A model generated the notes under the pieces. It was given only the letters and a program-made list of their open reading frames with translations, made no database searches and was not told the origin of the DNA. Shown piece by piece: positions 56,084 through 64,000 of a stretch of 64,000 nt of DNA. A program made the translations under genes and the position numbers. Positions within the stretch are counted from its first letter, which is position 1. Every line of letters starts with the position of its first letter. Source of the stretch: an uncultured Bacteroidales bacterium (GTDB taxonomy: Bacteria; Bacteroidota; Bacteroidia; Bacteroidales; UBA932); the NCBI GenBank assembly GCA_900316675.1, contig ONDR01000011.1, forward strand, positions 1 through 64,000, given 5' to 3'.

Positions 56084-57877
56084 GTGGATATAAGAGAGAA
56101 AATAGCAACATTTCCACATTCCCCCGGAGTTTATAGATACTATGACTCTGAGGGGAAAATATTATATGTGGGTAAGGCTAAGGATCTTCACAAGCGCGTA
56201 GCGCAGTATTTTGTGCCCGCAGAGCGCCTTAACACCAAGACCAGGATACTGGTGTCCAAGATAGCTGATGCACAGTATTCGGTGGTTGATTCAGAGGCTG
56301 ATGCCTTGCTTTTGGAGAATAATCTTATCAAGCAGTACAAGCCCAAGTATAACATCCTTCTCAAGGACTCAAAGACTTATCCCTGGATATGCGTGACGGC
56401 AGAAGAGTATCCGCGCGTTTTCCTGACCCGTACGCTTAAGAAGGACGGCAGCCGGTACTTCGGGCCATACAGCAGCGTAATGCACGCCAGAGCCCTTCTG
56501 GAGCTCTTCAGCGAGCTTTATCCGCTGCGTTCCTGCCGCCTGAAGATTACAGGCGAAGCTATTCTGCGAAAAAAGTTCCGTCCCTGCCTTGAATTCCACA
56601 TCGGCCGCTGTAAAGGTTGCTGTGTAGGCGGGGTATCCCTGCAGGAATATAATGGCTGGATTGATGAAATAAGCAGCCTCCTGAAGGGCGGAGCACGTGA
56701 TCTGATAAAACACTACCGCTCCCTTATGGGAGAGGCCGCAGAGCGCCTGGATTTCGAGCAGGCGGCGGTTTACAAGGAAAAGATGGAACGCCTTGAAGGG
56801 CATTACGCCAAATCAGTGGTTTCATCGGCCTCCGGCACCGATGCCGATGTCTTTTCTTTGCTTACTGATGCCGGCGATGCCTACGGCAACTTCCTCCGCG
56901 TTCGCGGCGGCGCCATTGTGCAGTCCATCAACCTTGGCTTCAAGATGAATATAGAGGAAGAGAAGGAGGCCATTCTGAGCGAGTTTATTGCGGAGGTCCA
57001 AAGCAAGTTCGGCACCTTGGCAAAAGAGGTTATCGTACCTTTCATGCCGGATGTAGAGATGGACGGCACAGAGTTTAGAATCCCCGCAAAAGGGGACAAG
57101 CTGGCGCTGTTGGAGCTGAGTGCCCGCAATGCCCGGGAATACCGTGCCAACAACCTTAGGCAGAAAGAGAAGGCGGACCCCGGGGAGTATCGCACCAAAA
57201 TAATGGAAGACCTAAGGAAGGCGCTTGGAATGAAGGTTCTGCCGCAGCACATGGAGTGCTTCGACAATTCCAATATCCAGGGCACGAATCCCGTGGCTTC
57301 GTGCGTGGTGTTCCGTGACGGTGTGCCCAGTAAAAAAGATTACAGACGCTTTAAGATAAAGACAGTAATTGGCGCAAACGACTATGCTTCCATGAAGGAG
57401 GTGGTCAACCGCCGCTATGCAAGGATGCTGGAAGAGGCCCCGGAAGACCTGCCGCAGCTTGTGGTAATAGATGGCGGCAAAGGCCAGCTGGACTTTGCTT
57501 ACCAGGCCCTGCAGGAACTGGGCCTTACTGATAAGCTTACCGTAATAGGTCTTGCAAAGCGTCTGGAAGAGGTTATAAGGGTAGGGGACCCTTATCCGCT
57601 GTTCATTGACAGGGATTCGCTTGCGCTCAAAGTTCTGCAGCAGATTCGCGATGAAGCTCACCGCTTTGGTATTACATTCCATCGCAACCTGCGCAGCAAG
57701 GCACAGATAGATTCCGCCCTGCGTTCGATAAAGGGCGTAGGGGAGCGTCTTGAACAGCGTCTGCTCATGCATTATGGCTCAGTTGCCAGAATTGCTGCAA
57801 CATCTCAGGAAGATTTGGCATCTTTCCTTGGCAATGCCCCGCTTGCTAAACGTATACTAGAATCCTTACAATTATGA
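56084..57877 (+). CDS. uvrC: Excinuclease ABC subunit C
   Basis: Makes both incisions in nucleotide excision repair with UvrA and UvrB. The 597-residue protein starts at GTG 56084. The GIY-YIG domain is GVYRYYDSEGKILYVGKAKDL. A Cys-rich region is FRPCLEFHIGRCKGCC, the UVR motif is DFEQAAVYKEKMERL, and the RNase H-like domain has ECFDNSNIQG and VVIDGGKGQL; C-terminal HhH motifs end the protein. It overlaps pnuC by 4 bp. Confidence 0.96.
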   Translation: MDIREKIATFPHSPGVYRYYDSEGKILYVGKAKDLHKRVAQYFVPAERLNTKTRILVSKIADAQYSVVDSEADALLLENNLIKQYKPKYNILLKDSKTYPWICVTAEEYPRVFLTRTLKKDGSRYFGPYSSVMHARALLELFSELYPLRSCRLKITGEAILRKKFRPCLEFHIGRCKGCCVGGVSLQEYNGWIDEISSLLKGGARDLIKHYRSLMGEAAERLDFEQAAVYKEKMERLEGHYAKSVVSSASGTDADVFSLLTDAGDAYGNFLRVRGGAIVQSINLGFKMNIEEEKEAILSEFIAEVQSKFGTLAKEVIVPFMPDVEMDGTEFRIPAKGDKLALLELSARNAREYRANNLRQKEKADPGEYRTKIMEDLRKALGMKVLPQHMECFDNSNIQGTNPVASCVVFRDGVPSKKDYRRFKIKTVIGANDYASMKEVVNRRYARMLEEAPEDLPQLVVIDGGKGQLDFAYQALQELGLTDKLTVIGLAKRLEEVIRVGDPYPLFIDRDSLALKVLQQIRDEAHRFGITFHRNLRSKAQIDSALRSIKGVGERLEQRLLMHYGSVARIAATSQEDLASFLGNAPLAKRILESLQL

Positions 57878-58635
57878 ACGAAAAGAAATTCAATAAGATT
57901 TTTGGAACCACGCTGATGGTTCTTATGATAGCCGTTATCGTCTGCATTACCATTATAAAAGCAGGCCGCGAAGATGCCAAGCTGCCGCTTTTGCTCATTG
58001 CGTCCTTCGGTACGCTGATGGGCTTTACGTCGGCAATACTGTCTGCCAACGGCTATATTTGGACCTTCCTGTTTGGAATTCTGGACGTTGCCGCCTGCTC
58101 TGTCGTTACGGCGGATAACGGTGCCTGGGGCGATTTTGGCCTGCATGTATTCTACCTGCTGCCGATGCAGTTCGTGGGTATATGGCAGTGGAGAAGAAGG
58201 GGCGCTAAGGGCGCCAAGAAAGAGGTTCAGGCGCGCAGGCTTACATGGAAGCAGCGCGGCTATATCGCCGCAGGCTCGCTGGCCGTACTTGCAGTTGCGT
58301 ATGTTATCCTGCTAAAGATTCAGGCTGCTACCATCGCTCCGGGGATGGAGGTTAATAAGGCTAAGGTTTTCTTTGATGCGGCCGTTCTTACCTTCAACAT
58401 TGTAGGCCAGATACTGATGTCCCTGGCTTATATGGAGCAATGGGTGCTCTGGAATGTCGTCAACGTGTCCAACATCGGCCTGTGGGGCATAATTATGGTT
58501 ACAGAGCCGCAGGGCGACTACACCATCGTAATGTCCGTCAAGTACTGCTTCTACCTGGTTAACTCTATCAACGGCCTTCGCATCTGGCTCAAGCTTAGCC
58601 AAGCCCCCGCACCCCATAGCACCGGATGCTGCTAA
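57874..58635 (+). CDS. pnuC: Nicotinamide riboside transporter PnuC
   Basis: A 253-residue integral membrane protein with about seven hydrophobic helices that imports nicotinamide riboside for NAD synthesis. PMQFVGIWQW and YMEQWVLWNVVNVSNIGLW match the conserved WxxW...N repeats of the family. It ends KLSQAPAPHSTGCC. It overlaps uvrC by 4 bp; functional linkage is not obvious. A terminator follows at 58688. Confidence 0.88.
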   Translation: MNEKKFNKIFGTTLMVLMIAVIVCITIIKAGREDAKLPLLLIASFGTLMGFTSAILSANGYIWTFLFGILDVAACSVVTADNGAWGDFGLHVFYLLPMQFVGIWQWRRRGAKGAKKEVQARRLTWKQRGYIAAGSLAVLAVAYVILLKIQAATIAPGMEVNKAKVFFDAAVLTFNIVGQILMSLAYMEQWVLWNVVNVSNIGLWGIIMVTEPQGDYTIVMSVKYCFYLVNSINGLRIWLKLSQAPAPHSTGCC

Positions 58636-58687
58636 AAATGGATAGATTCCGGCGTAAACAGGTCAAAAAGACCGTATAAAACATTTA

Positions 58688-58723
58688 AAATCCGAGGAAA
58701 TTTTTTTTTCTCGGATTTTTTTA
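58688..58723. terminator. Terminator between pnuC and acpP
   Basis: AAATCCGAG (58688-58696) pairs perfectly with CTCGGATTT (58710-58718), then TTTTA. TTACTTTG at 58724-58731, seven of eight matches to TAnnTTTG, is the likely acpP promoter. Confidence 0.75.
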
Positions 58724-58808
58724 TTTACTTTGCAGCGATAATCCGGAATAATATTCCGTATGGATTTGAAAATGTGTATTATTAACATAAACTAAACTTA
58801 TTTTTATT

Positions 58809-59057
58809 ATGGCAAAGGAAGATGTTGTAAAACAGGTAAAAGCCATCATCGTTGACAAACTCGGTGTTGAGGAGTCAGAGGTTACCGAAAGCGCAAACTT
58901 CACCAATGATCTTGGTGCAGATTCTCTTGACACTGTAGAGCTTCTTATGGAGTTCGAGCGCGTGTTTGATATCAAGATCCCCGATGAGGACGCTTCCGGT
59001 ATCAGCACTGTTGCAGATGCCATCAACTATGTAGAGGCAAAAGTAGCTGAGAAATAA
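58809..59057 (+). CDS. acpP: Acyl carrier protein
   Basis: A small acidic carrier for fatty acid synthesis, 82 residues. The phosphopantetheine attachment Ser39 is in [11 protein letters not shown]. The length is usual. The gene stands alone between two terminators; fabF or fabG, which usually flank acpP, are not next to it. The upstream leader contains CGGAATAATATTCCG (about 58743-58757), a small palindrome. Confidence 0.96.
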   Translation: MAKEDVVKQVKAIIVDKLGVEESEVTESANFTNDLGADSLDTVELLMEFERVFDIKIPDEDASGISTVADAINYVEAKVAEK

Positions 59058-59085
59058 TAAGATTTCAATTAGCTATAAATAATGA

Positions 59086-59111
59086 AGGCGACCTTTCAAG
59101 GCCGCCTTTAT
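59086..59111. terminator. Terminator after acpP
   Basis: AAGGCGACC pairs with GGCCGCCTT (one mismatch) around TTTCAA, followed by TATTG. It sits between acpP and the converging DUF4270 gene. Confidence 0.7.
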
Positions 59112-59130
59112 TGTTGTTGCATGTTTTGCG

Positions 59131-60726
59131 TTAGTCTTCTACAGGGATGGCGTAGATTACATGAAGCTTAGGCTTGCGCTCTGCGGCCGGACCGTTAATC
59201 CTGCCCTGATAGTAGCGAACAGCATCCATAACGCTCTGGGTCTCTGTAGTAGTATTGGAACTGTTCATCATAGAGGCCATCATCATGTAATTGTAATAGT
59301 TGCTGTAATAGCTGTTGTAGCCATAGCCGCTACCATAACCGCTGCCGTACATAGAGCTGTAGTAGCTCTGGTATGCCAGCTGCCGATAGTAATCTGACAG
59401 CTCGCTTGAAGTGGTAGTGGCGCTGGTTATTTCTTCATCTGCCATTGCCAGGAACCAGATATCGTAGTTCTCTATCTTTGATTCGTCCTTAAGGCGAAGC
59501 ATCTGCTGAAGATGATAGGTGATAGAAGGAGAATACTTAAGAAGGGAACGGTTGATGGTTCCGGGATCCTCTGTTGAAATGCTGTTATCCGTGATTCCTA
59601 CGAAGGTCTGGGTTCCATTCTCTCCCACAACCCTGGTGGTAGGGCTAAGCGTGGTAGGGAAGTAACGCATCTCTTTATAATCATCCGGGAATTCGAACGG
59701 CAGGTCCAGATATGCCTGGCTGATAACCGTAGTGGCGATATTTCCGCCGTTCTTGACGATCTCTGCTGTCAGCTTGTCCTTAATGGACTGAGCCTTTACA
59801 ACGGGTTTCAGGCCGCGGCCGCCCTCAAAGTAAGCGAAATCCGTAACCGGACCGGCCATCTCTTTGGTGGAATGGTCTGCCAGGTTGTATGCCAGCTGAG
59901 GGTAGGTAGAAATATTGGTTGCGGTTGCGCTTGACAGGTCGTATTTTTCCACAGGGCCAAGATAGAAGACAAAGCTTGTATCCTTTACTTCTCCGTCATA
60001 CTCTGCAGAGAAATTAAGGCTTGCATAAGCACCGTTGATGGTGCCGGAAGAATAGTCAAGCGGCAGCTTGAACATATTGATACGGCCGCCTACGCCAATA
60101 GGATCGTCGGTAGAAATCACGATACCGGGAAGGCGCTTCAGATATGTGTCAAGGTCGTCCAACTCTTCACGGGAAATGGACATGTACTGTTTTGCATATT
60201 CCTCGTTGAAGTCGAAGGACAAGGAGTCGCTGCCGTTGAAGACAGGAATACCCTTGGTTATGCGTTTTGTCTTGTCGTAAATCAGGTCCGGGGCGCCCTT
60301 GGTAAGGTCCATGACCTCTGTCAGGGCGTAAACATTTACATTCTGAAGGATGTTTGCCTGATCAGGGTTCTGGCAGGATACGGTATCATAAGGGGCGGCC
60401 AGATGCATGTATTTGAATGTCTGGGTGCCGGCTTTTCCGAAGTCCAGTGTGTCCATTGCCGGAACAAGATAGAAGGCCGTAGTGCGGCGGGTGAGCCCAA
60501 AGACATCGTCGTCGCGGATAGCGCCGAAGGCAATTCTGTACAGGCTGTAGCCGGAGAGGCTGTCCGCCATCTCCATGCTCATGTCGTCAATATCTATAAC
60601 GGCTGTATGGAATGAGTAGTTCTGGTTGTCCGGAATGAAATCCTCTGCCAGTCTCTCATCTACATTTATACAAGAGGCAGCAAGAACAATCGCTGCTGCA
60701 AAGCTGCCAAGTAGTTTAAGCTTCAT
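59131..60726 (-). CDS. DUF4270 lipoprotein
   Basis: The start MKLKLLGSF at 60726 gives 531 residues with lipobox LAASC (Cys19); the open frame up to 60903 overlaps the glycogen synthase gene and is not used. The protein matches the DUF4270 family of Bacteroidota surface lipoproteins (FHTAVIDIDDMSMEMADSLS, YFPTTLSP). A low-complexity Tyr/Gly/Ser stretch (YGSGYGSGYGYNSYYSNYY) followed by Met-rich MMMASMM lies near residues 465-500. It is directly downstream of the short glycogen synthase gene, a conserved Bacteroidota pairing. Function unknown. Confidence 0.88.
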   Translation of the reverse strand: MKLKLLGSFAAAIVLAASCINVDERLAEDFIPDNQNYSFHTAVIDIDDMSMEMADSLSGYSLYRIAFGAIRDDDVFGLTRRTTAFYLVPAMDTLDFGKAGTQTFKYMHLAAPYDTVSCQNPDQANILQNVNVYALTEVMDLTKGAPDLIYDKTKRITKGIPVFNGSDSLSFDFNEEYAKQYMSISREELDDLDTYLKRLPGIVISTDDPIGVGGRINMFKLPLDYSSGTINGAYASLNFSAEYDGEVKDTSFVFYLGPVEKYDLSSATATNISTYPQLAYNLADHSTKEMAGPVTDFAYFEGGRGLKPVVKAQSIKDKLTAEIVKNGGNIATTVISQAYLDLPFEFPDDYKEMRYFPTTLSPTTRVVGENGTQTFVGITDNSISTEDPGTINRSLLKYSPSITYHLQQMLRLKDESKIENYDIWFLAMADEEITSATTTSSELSDYYRQLAYQSYYSSMYGSGYGSGYGYNSYYSNYYNYMMMASMMNSSNTTTETQSVMDAVRYYQGRINGPAAERKPKLHVIYAIPVED

Positions 60727-60727
60727 C

Positions 60728-61546
60728 TTACAATTGGTCGTAGAAACTGTTATAATCATCAACATAAGCCCCGCTCTCAAGCTTGGATGCGTCAAAGTCA
60801 AGCATAGGAAGGCCCTTTTCTTTGCAGTAATCCAGAATTTCCGGGGCGATGGAACCCGACCCAAGGATAACTCCGTCTGCATACTGAACGGCTGTTTTCG
60901 CAAGTTCTATGCCATTGGAGGTTTTAAGAAGAGGGAGATCCTTTTCTGTGAGGTTCCCGAACTCCGCCTCTTTTGCAAAGTTTGCGGGGAAGCTGTCTTC
61001 TGAAATCTCGTCGTACAAAGAAAGCACTATCTTGCTGCCAGAGAAAATGGGGTCGTCCACATAAGCCTTTTTAAGGTATGCGGGAAGCAGGTGGGATATC
61101 CACCCGTGGCAATGAATGATGTCAGGTGCCCAGCGAAGCTTCTTGACGGTTTCAAGTACGCTTCTGGCAAAGAATATAGCCCTTTCTGCGTTGTCATCGA
61201 AAAAAGTTCCGGACTCGTCGTATGAGAGCTGTTTGCGTTTGAAGAAATCTTCGTTGTCTATGAAATAAACCTGCATGCGTGCAGCCGAAATGCTTGCCAC
61301 CTTAATGACGATAGGGCGGTCTACATCACCTACGATGATGTTCATTCCGGACAGGCGGATGACCTCATGGAGCTGGTTTTTGCGCTCGTTGATGCAGCCC
61401 CACCTTGGCATGAAGGAGCGGATCTCTTTTTTCCGTTCCTGAACGCCTTGTGGCAGGTACCGTCCAATCAACGCCATCCGGGACTCAGGCAGATAGGGGA
61501 AGATCTCTGAGTTCACGAAAAGGACTTTTTTTGCAGAATCAGCCAT
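60728..61546 (-). CDS. Glycogen/starch synthase-like protein, N-terminal domain only
   Basis: A 272-residue protein corresponding to the N-terminal GT5 domain of glycogen synthase: KKVLFVNSEIFPYLPES, FMPRWGCINERKNQLHEV and PDIIHCHGWISHLLPAY. The C-terminal GT-B half that binds ADP-glucose is missing; DUF4270 starts 2 bp later. Short proteins of this kind are common in Bacteroidota beside DUF4270. Catalytic activity is doubtful without the second domain. The promoter box is at 61566-61573. Confidence 0.85.
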   Translation of the reverse strand: MADSAKKVLFVNSEIFPYLPESRMALIGRYLPQGVQERKKEIRSFMPRWGCINERKNQLHEVIRLSGMNIIVGDVDRPIVIKVASISAARMQVYFIDNEDFFKRKQLSYDESGTFFDDNAERAIFFARSVLETVKKLRWAPDIIHCHGWISHLLPAYLKKAYVDDPIFSGSKIVLSLYDEISEDSFPANFAKEAEFGNLTEKDLPLLKTSNGIELAKTAVQYADGVILGSGSIAPEILDYCKEKGLPMLDFDASKLESGAYVDDYNSFYDQL

Positions 61547-61565
61547 AGTAATTAATTTATCAGAG

Positions 61566-61573
61566 CAAAGATA
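61566..61573 (-). promoter_or_regulatory. Promoter -7 box for the glycogen synthase-like gene
   Basis: TATCTTTG on the minus strand matches TAnnTTTG, 20 bp before the start. Confidence 0.55.
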
Positions 61574-61595
61574 CGGATTATTTTTGAAAATTTGC

Positions 61596-61603
61596 TACCT
61601 TTG
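61596..61603 (+). promoter_or_regulatory. Promoter -7 box for ftsX
   Basis: TACCTTTG matches TAnnTTTG, 19 bp before ATG 61622, and supports that start. Confidence 0.55.
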
Positions 61604-61621
61604 GACGATAATTGGTACGAG

Positions 61622-62500
61622 ATGGCCCGTAAAGAAAACAAAATAATGAGGCGCCGCCTTGCCAGCGCATACCTTTCTTCGCTTGTCAGCATCAGCCTTG
61701 TGCTGCTGTTGGTAGGCGTGGCCGCCCTGCTTTTGATTAACTCTAAAAATGTGTCGGACTACTTCAAGAAGAATATGAAACTGTCCGTCATGTTTAAGAC
61801 AGAAGTAACTGAGCAGCAGGCACTTGAATATCAGCCAAAAGTAGATGGGATGCAGTTCACGGCAACGTCGGAATTCATTTCAAAAGAAAGGGGAGAGCGG
61901 GAGATGAAGGCCATGTTGGGAGAGGATTTCCTTTCTGTTTTTGAAACCTCGCCGGTGCCGATATCCCTGGACATTACCCTTAAACCGGAATATGTCTCCA
62001 ATGACAGCCTGTCCGTAGTGACAGGGGCGATAGAAGCATCGCCGCTGGTAGAAGAGGTCGTTTATCAAAAATCGCTCATCGATGCGTTGAACACCAATCT
62101 TGGCCGCATATCGGCAGTGCTGCTGATTGCAATCATACTGCTGCTGTTCGTGTCGTCGGTGCTGATTAGCAATACCATCCGCCTGAATGTGTACGACAAG
62201 CGCTTTACCGTCCATACCATGAAGTTGGTGGGTGCGACAAAGGGCTTCATCCGCAAGCCGTTCCTGATCAAGTCCGCCTTCCTTGGACTGTTCGCCTCGC
62301 TAATTGCAATCCTGATGCTTGTGGGCCTGCTGTTTCTGCTCAAAAACGAGCTTCCGCAGCTGTTCGAACTCTTTACTCCCGGCATGCTGCTGGTTGTGAT
62401 TGGCATAGTCATTGCGGCCGGTCTTGTGATTTGCGTGGCAAGCACCTACTTCCTGGTCGGCAAGCTTGTGTCGCTGGACAAATCTGAACTTTACTATTAG
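61622..62500 (+). CDS. ftsX: Cell division protein FtsX
   Basis: Inner-membrane partner of FtsE that activates peptidoglycan hydrolases at the septum. ATG at 61622 gives 292 residues; an upstream in-frame start at 61592 overlaps the promoter box. Four membrane helices: one after the start (LVLLLVGVAALLLI), three at the C-terminus, with the FtsX hallmark FTVHTMKLVGATKGFIRKPFL. ftsE is not adjacent. It heads a rightward envelope operon with DUF3098, uppP and lpxH. Confidence 0.94.
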   Translation: MARKENKIMRRRLASAYLSSLVSISLVLLLVGVAALLLINSKNVSDYFKKNMKLSVMFKTEVTEQQALEYQPKVDGMQFTATSEFISKERGEREMKAMLGEDFLSVFETSPVPISLDITLKPEYVSNDSLSVVTGAIEASPLVEEVVYQKSLIDALNTNLGRISAVLLIAIILLLFVSSVLISNTIRLNVYDKRFTVHTMKLVGATKGFIRKPFLIKSAFLGLFASLIAILMLVGLLFLLKNELPQLFELFTPGMLLVVIGIVIAAGLVICVASTYFLVGKLVSLDKSELYY

Positions 62501-62503
62501 AAT

Positions 62504-62737
62504 ATGGATAATAAATTCGCTATAACCCCCAAGGGCCTCAAACTTCTGGTTGTGGGGCTGCTTGTAATGATTGCCGGTTACTTCCTCATGGCCGGTGGCG
62601 GCAGCTCAGATCCTGCCGTTTTTAACGAGGATATGTTCGACTTCCGCCGTCTGGTGGCCGCTCCGCTGGTCATCCTTTGCGGAATCGCCATAGAAATCAT
62701 TGCAATAATGGGTTCATTCAAGAAGAAGGAGAAGTAG
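62504..62737 (+). CDS. DUF3098 small membrane protein
   Basis: A 77-residue protein with two membrane helices (LLVVGLLVMIAGYFLMAGGG and APLVILCGIAIEIIAIMGSF) and a Lys-rich end. It matches the DUF3098 family, found in Bacteroidota between ftsX and uppP. It lies 3 bp after ftsX and 1 bp before uppP. Function unknown; context suggests envelope or division. Confidence 0.88.
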   Translation: MDNKFAITPKGLKLLVVGLLVMIAGYFLMAGGGSSDPAVFNEDMFDFRRLVAAPLVILCGIAIEIIAIMGSFKKKEK

Positions 62738-62738
62738 C

Positions 62739-63557
62739 ATGGAGTGGTGGCAGTCAATTATTTTGGGCCTGGTGCAGGGTCTGACAGAGTTCCTGCCCGT
62801 CAGCAGCAGCGGCCATCTTATGATCTTCAAAGAGATTGTAGGAGCAGACGCAGAGGGCTTCCTGGACTTTACGGTTACCGTGCATTTTGCAACGGTGCTA
62901 AGTACTTTGATTGTGTTCTGGGCAGCTATCCGCAAGCTTTTGCTGGGCCTTCTCAAGTTCAAGTATAACGAAGAAACGGACTACCTTGTAAAGCTGCTGG
63001 TTTCTATGATTCCGGTGGCTATAGTGGGTTTTGTCTTCAAGGATAAAGTTGAGGCTTTGTTCGGAGAGAACCTTACCAATGTTGCCTACGGCCTTATTTT
63101 TACCGCCGTGCTCCTTTGGTTCAGCGACGTTGCCTTTAAAGTAATAAAGGCCCGTGCGGGCGAGCGTGCGCGTAACGGCATCACCTGGTGGCAGGCCCTG
63201 CTTGTGGGCATCGGACAGGCGGTGGCTGTTGCTCCCGGCGTCTCCCGCAGCGGAACCACCATCGCAACAGGTCTTATTTCCGGCGTACGCCGTGACGTTA
63301 TGGCCCAGTTCTCCTTCCTTATGGTTCTTATTCCGATAGTAGGGGAGCAGTGCCTTGACCTTCTGAAAGTTGCTACCGGCAAGGCTTCATTCGGCGGCGG
63401 AGTCGGCCCCCTGTGCCTTGTGCTGGGCTTTATCTTCGCCTTCCTGGCAGGTCTGTTTGCATGCAAGGCCATGGTTGCCCTTGTGCGTAAGGCCCGTCTG
63501 GGCTGGTTCTCAATCTACTGCCTTGCAGTGGCTGTTCTAATTTTGGTGCTGACTTAG
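62739..63557 (+). CDS. uppP: Undecaprenyl-diphosphatase
   Basis: Integral membrane phosphatase that recycles undecaprenyl pyrophosphate for peptidoglycan and O-antigen synthesis (BacA). The 272-residue protein shows the two signatures QGLTEFLPVSSSGHL near 12-27 and PGVSRSGTTIATGL near 165-178. About eight membrane helices are seen. It overlaps neither neighbour; lpxH follows after 4 bp. Confidence 0.96.
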   Translation: MEWWQSIILGLVQGLTEFLPVSSSGHLMIFKEIVGADAEGFLDFTVTVHFATVLSTLIVFWAAIRKLLLGLLKFKYNEETDYLVKLLVSMIPVAIVGFVFKDKVEALFGENLTNVAYGLIFTAVLLWFSDVAFKVIKARAGERARNGITWWQALLVGIGQAVAVAPGVSRSGTTIATGLISGVRRDVMAQFSFLMVLIPIVGEQCLDLLKVATGKASFGGGVGPLCLVLGFIFAFLAGLFACKAMVALVRKARLGWFSIYCLAVAVLILVLT

Positions 63558-63561
63558 TTTT

Positions 63562-64000
63562 ATGGCAGAGCGCGACCTCACGTTTTTTGCATCCGACGTT
63601 CACCTTGGGCTGAACGTTGCGGATCCTGCTGCGCGCGAGGCCCGTTTTGTGGCCTTTCTAAGGTCCATTCCTGCCACCCGCACCAAGGCCCTGTATCTTT
63701 TGGGGGACATTTGGGACTTTTGGTACGAGTACAAGCACGTTGTGCCCAAAGGCTATGTTAAGGTCTTTGCGGCCATCACTGATCTTATAGAGTCGGGGGT
63801 CGATGTTTACTTTTTCCCCGGCAACCATGATATCTGGGTTTATCATTATTTCGAGAGTTTGGGGATGAAGGTCGTTCGCGACCGTTGGCTTGTTACAGAG
63901 ATTGACGGTAAGCGTTTTGTCTTGTCGCACGGCGACGGCCTGGGACGCGGAATGTATGGCTACAAGTTCATGAGGGCCATATTCCATGGCCGATTCTTCC
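63562..64000 (+). CDS. UDP-2,3-diacylglucosamine diphosphatase LpxH-like (partial)
   Basis: The frame is open from ATG 63562 to the window end, so the C-terminus is missing (146 codons visible). The calcineurin-like phosphoesterase motifs are FFASDVHLG near 8-16, LLGDIWDFWYE, FFPGNHD and LSHGDG. The WDFW after GD is typical of the UDP-2,3-diacylglucosamine diphosphatase (LpxH-type) group in lipid A synthesis. It is the fourth gene of the ftsX operon. Confidence 0.88.
   Translation, partial: MAERDLTFFASDVHLGLNVADPAAREARFVAFLRSIPATRTKALYLLGDIWDFWYEYKHVVPKGYVKVFAAITDLIESGVDVYFFPGNHDIWVYHYFESLGMKVVRDRWLVTEIDGKRFVLSHGDGLGRGMYGYKFMRAIFHGRFF

Noticed and set aside
1-64000. tRNA, rRNA or CRISPR loci
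   Set aside because: No cloverleaf-like gap, rRNA motif or regularly spaced repeat array was found in the intergenic spaces.

Overview
The window is a chromosomal segment of a member of the Bacteroidota, most likely a gut-type Bacteroidales. Four things point there. Many genes start behind the Bacteroidota promoter element TAnnTTTG. Several families are typical of the phylum: DUF4270 and DUF3098 proteins, a short glycogen-synthase-like protein, TPR/HTH membrane regulators, and the coaX-OMP-TPR-lptC cluster. FrdA and FrdB are of the Bacteroidota type, and Rhs-tip fragments are present. I cannot assign a genus. No rRNA, tRNA or CRISPR array was recognised.

Layout. 1-5,900 is an A+T-rich accessory island: an IS21-like end remnant, a leftward array of orphan Rhs (polymorphic toxin) tips alternating with small secreted or lipoprotein genes (candidate immunity proteins), and a membrane-tethered TPR/HTH regulator. 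Two related palindromic elements (307-352, 5613-5660) bracket it, and a hairpin-rich GC-rich spacer follows. 5,896-17,600 holds thyA, galM, a thioredoxin-fold lipoprotein, a Na/Pi symporter, a HExxH protein with a predicted outer-membrane barrel, a CpXC protein, galK, an EEP-family phosphatase and ychF. 17,610-27,915 is a leftward envelope/repair block: serine hydrolase, PpiD-like chaperone, lptC, TPR protein, OMP, coaX, mfd.

The mfd-ruvB gap (27,916-28,193) is very A+T-rich, carries five DnaA-box-like nonamers and sits where gene orientation flips: 19 of 22 genes to the left point left, 28 of 38 to the right point right. Two parS-like sites lie inside mnmG (37,329-37,344, perfect 16-mer) and sufS (39,382-39,395). 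Together these make this a strong candidate for the origin region of the chromosome, although dnaA and parAB are not in the window.

28,194-50,797 continues with ruvB, an Ntn hydrolase, frdAB (no frdC beside it), hflX, tonB, ybeY, mnmG, ruvA, sufS-sufE-sufT, folK, glyS, a second HTH regulator, rsmA, aspS, manC, yraN, mutS2 and cdaA. 51,033-54,935 is a shortened S10 ribosomal operon (rplC-D-W-B, rpsS, rplV, rpsC) with its own promoter and an immediate terminator after rpsC; rpsJ and the rplP-onward half are missing from their usual places. 55,010-64,000 holds a degenerate TlpA-like lipoprotein, uvrC, pnuC, a solitary acpP, a DUF4270 lipoprotein with a short glycogen synthase, then ftsX-DUF3098-uppP-lpxH (cut by the window end).

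Functionally the core serves replication and repair (ruvA, ruvB, mfd, uvrC, mutS2), translation, Fe-S cluster assembly, anaerobic respiration and envelope biogenesis. The only clearly foreign part is the left island.
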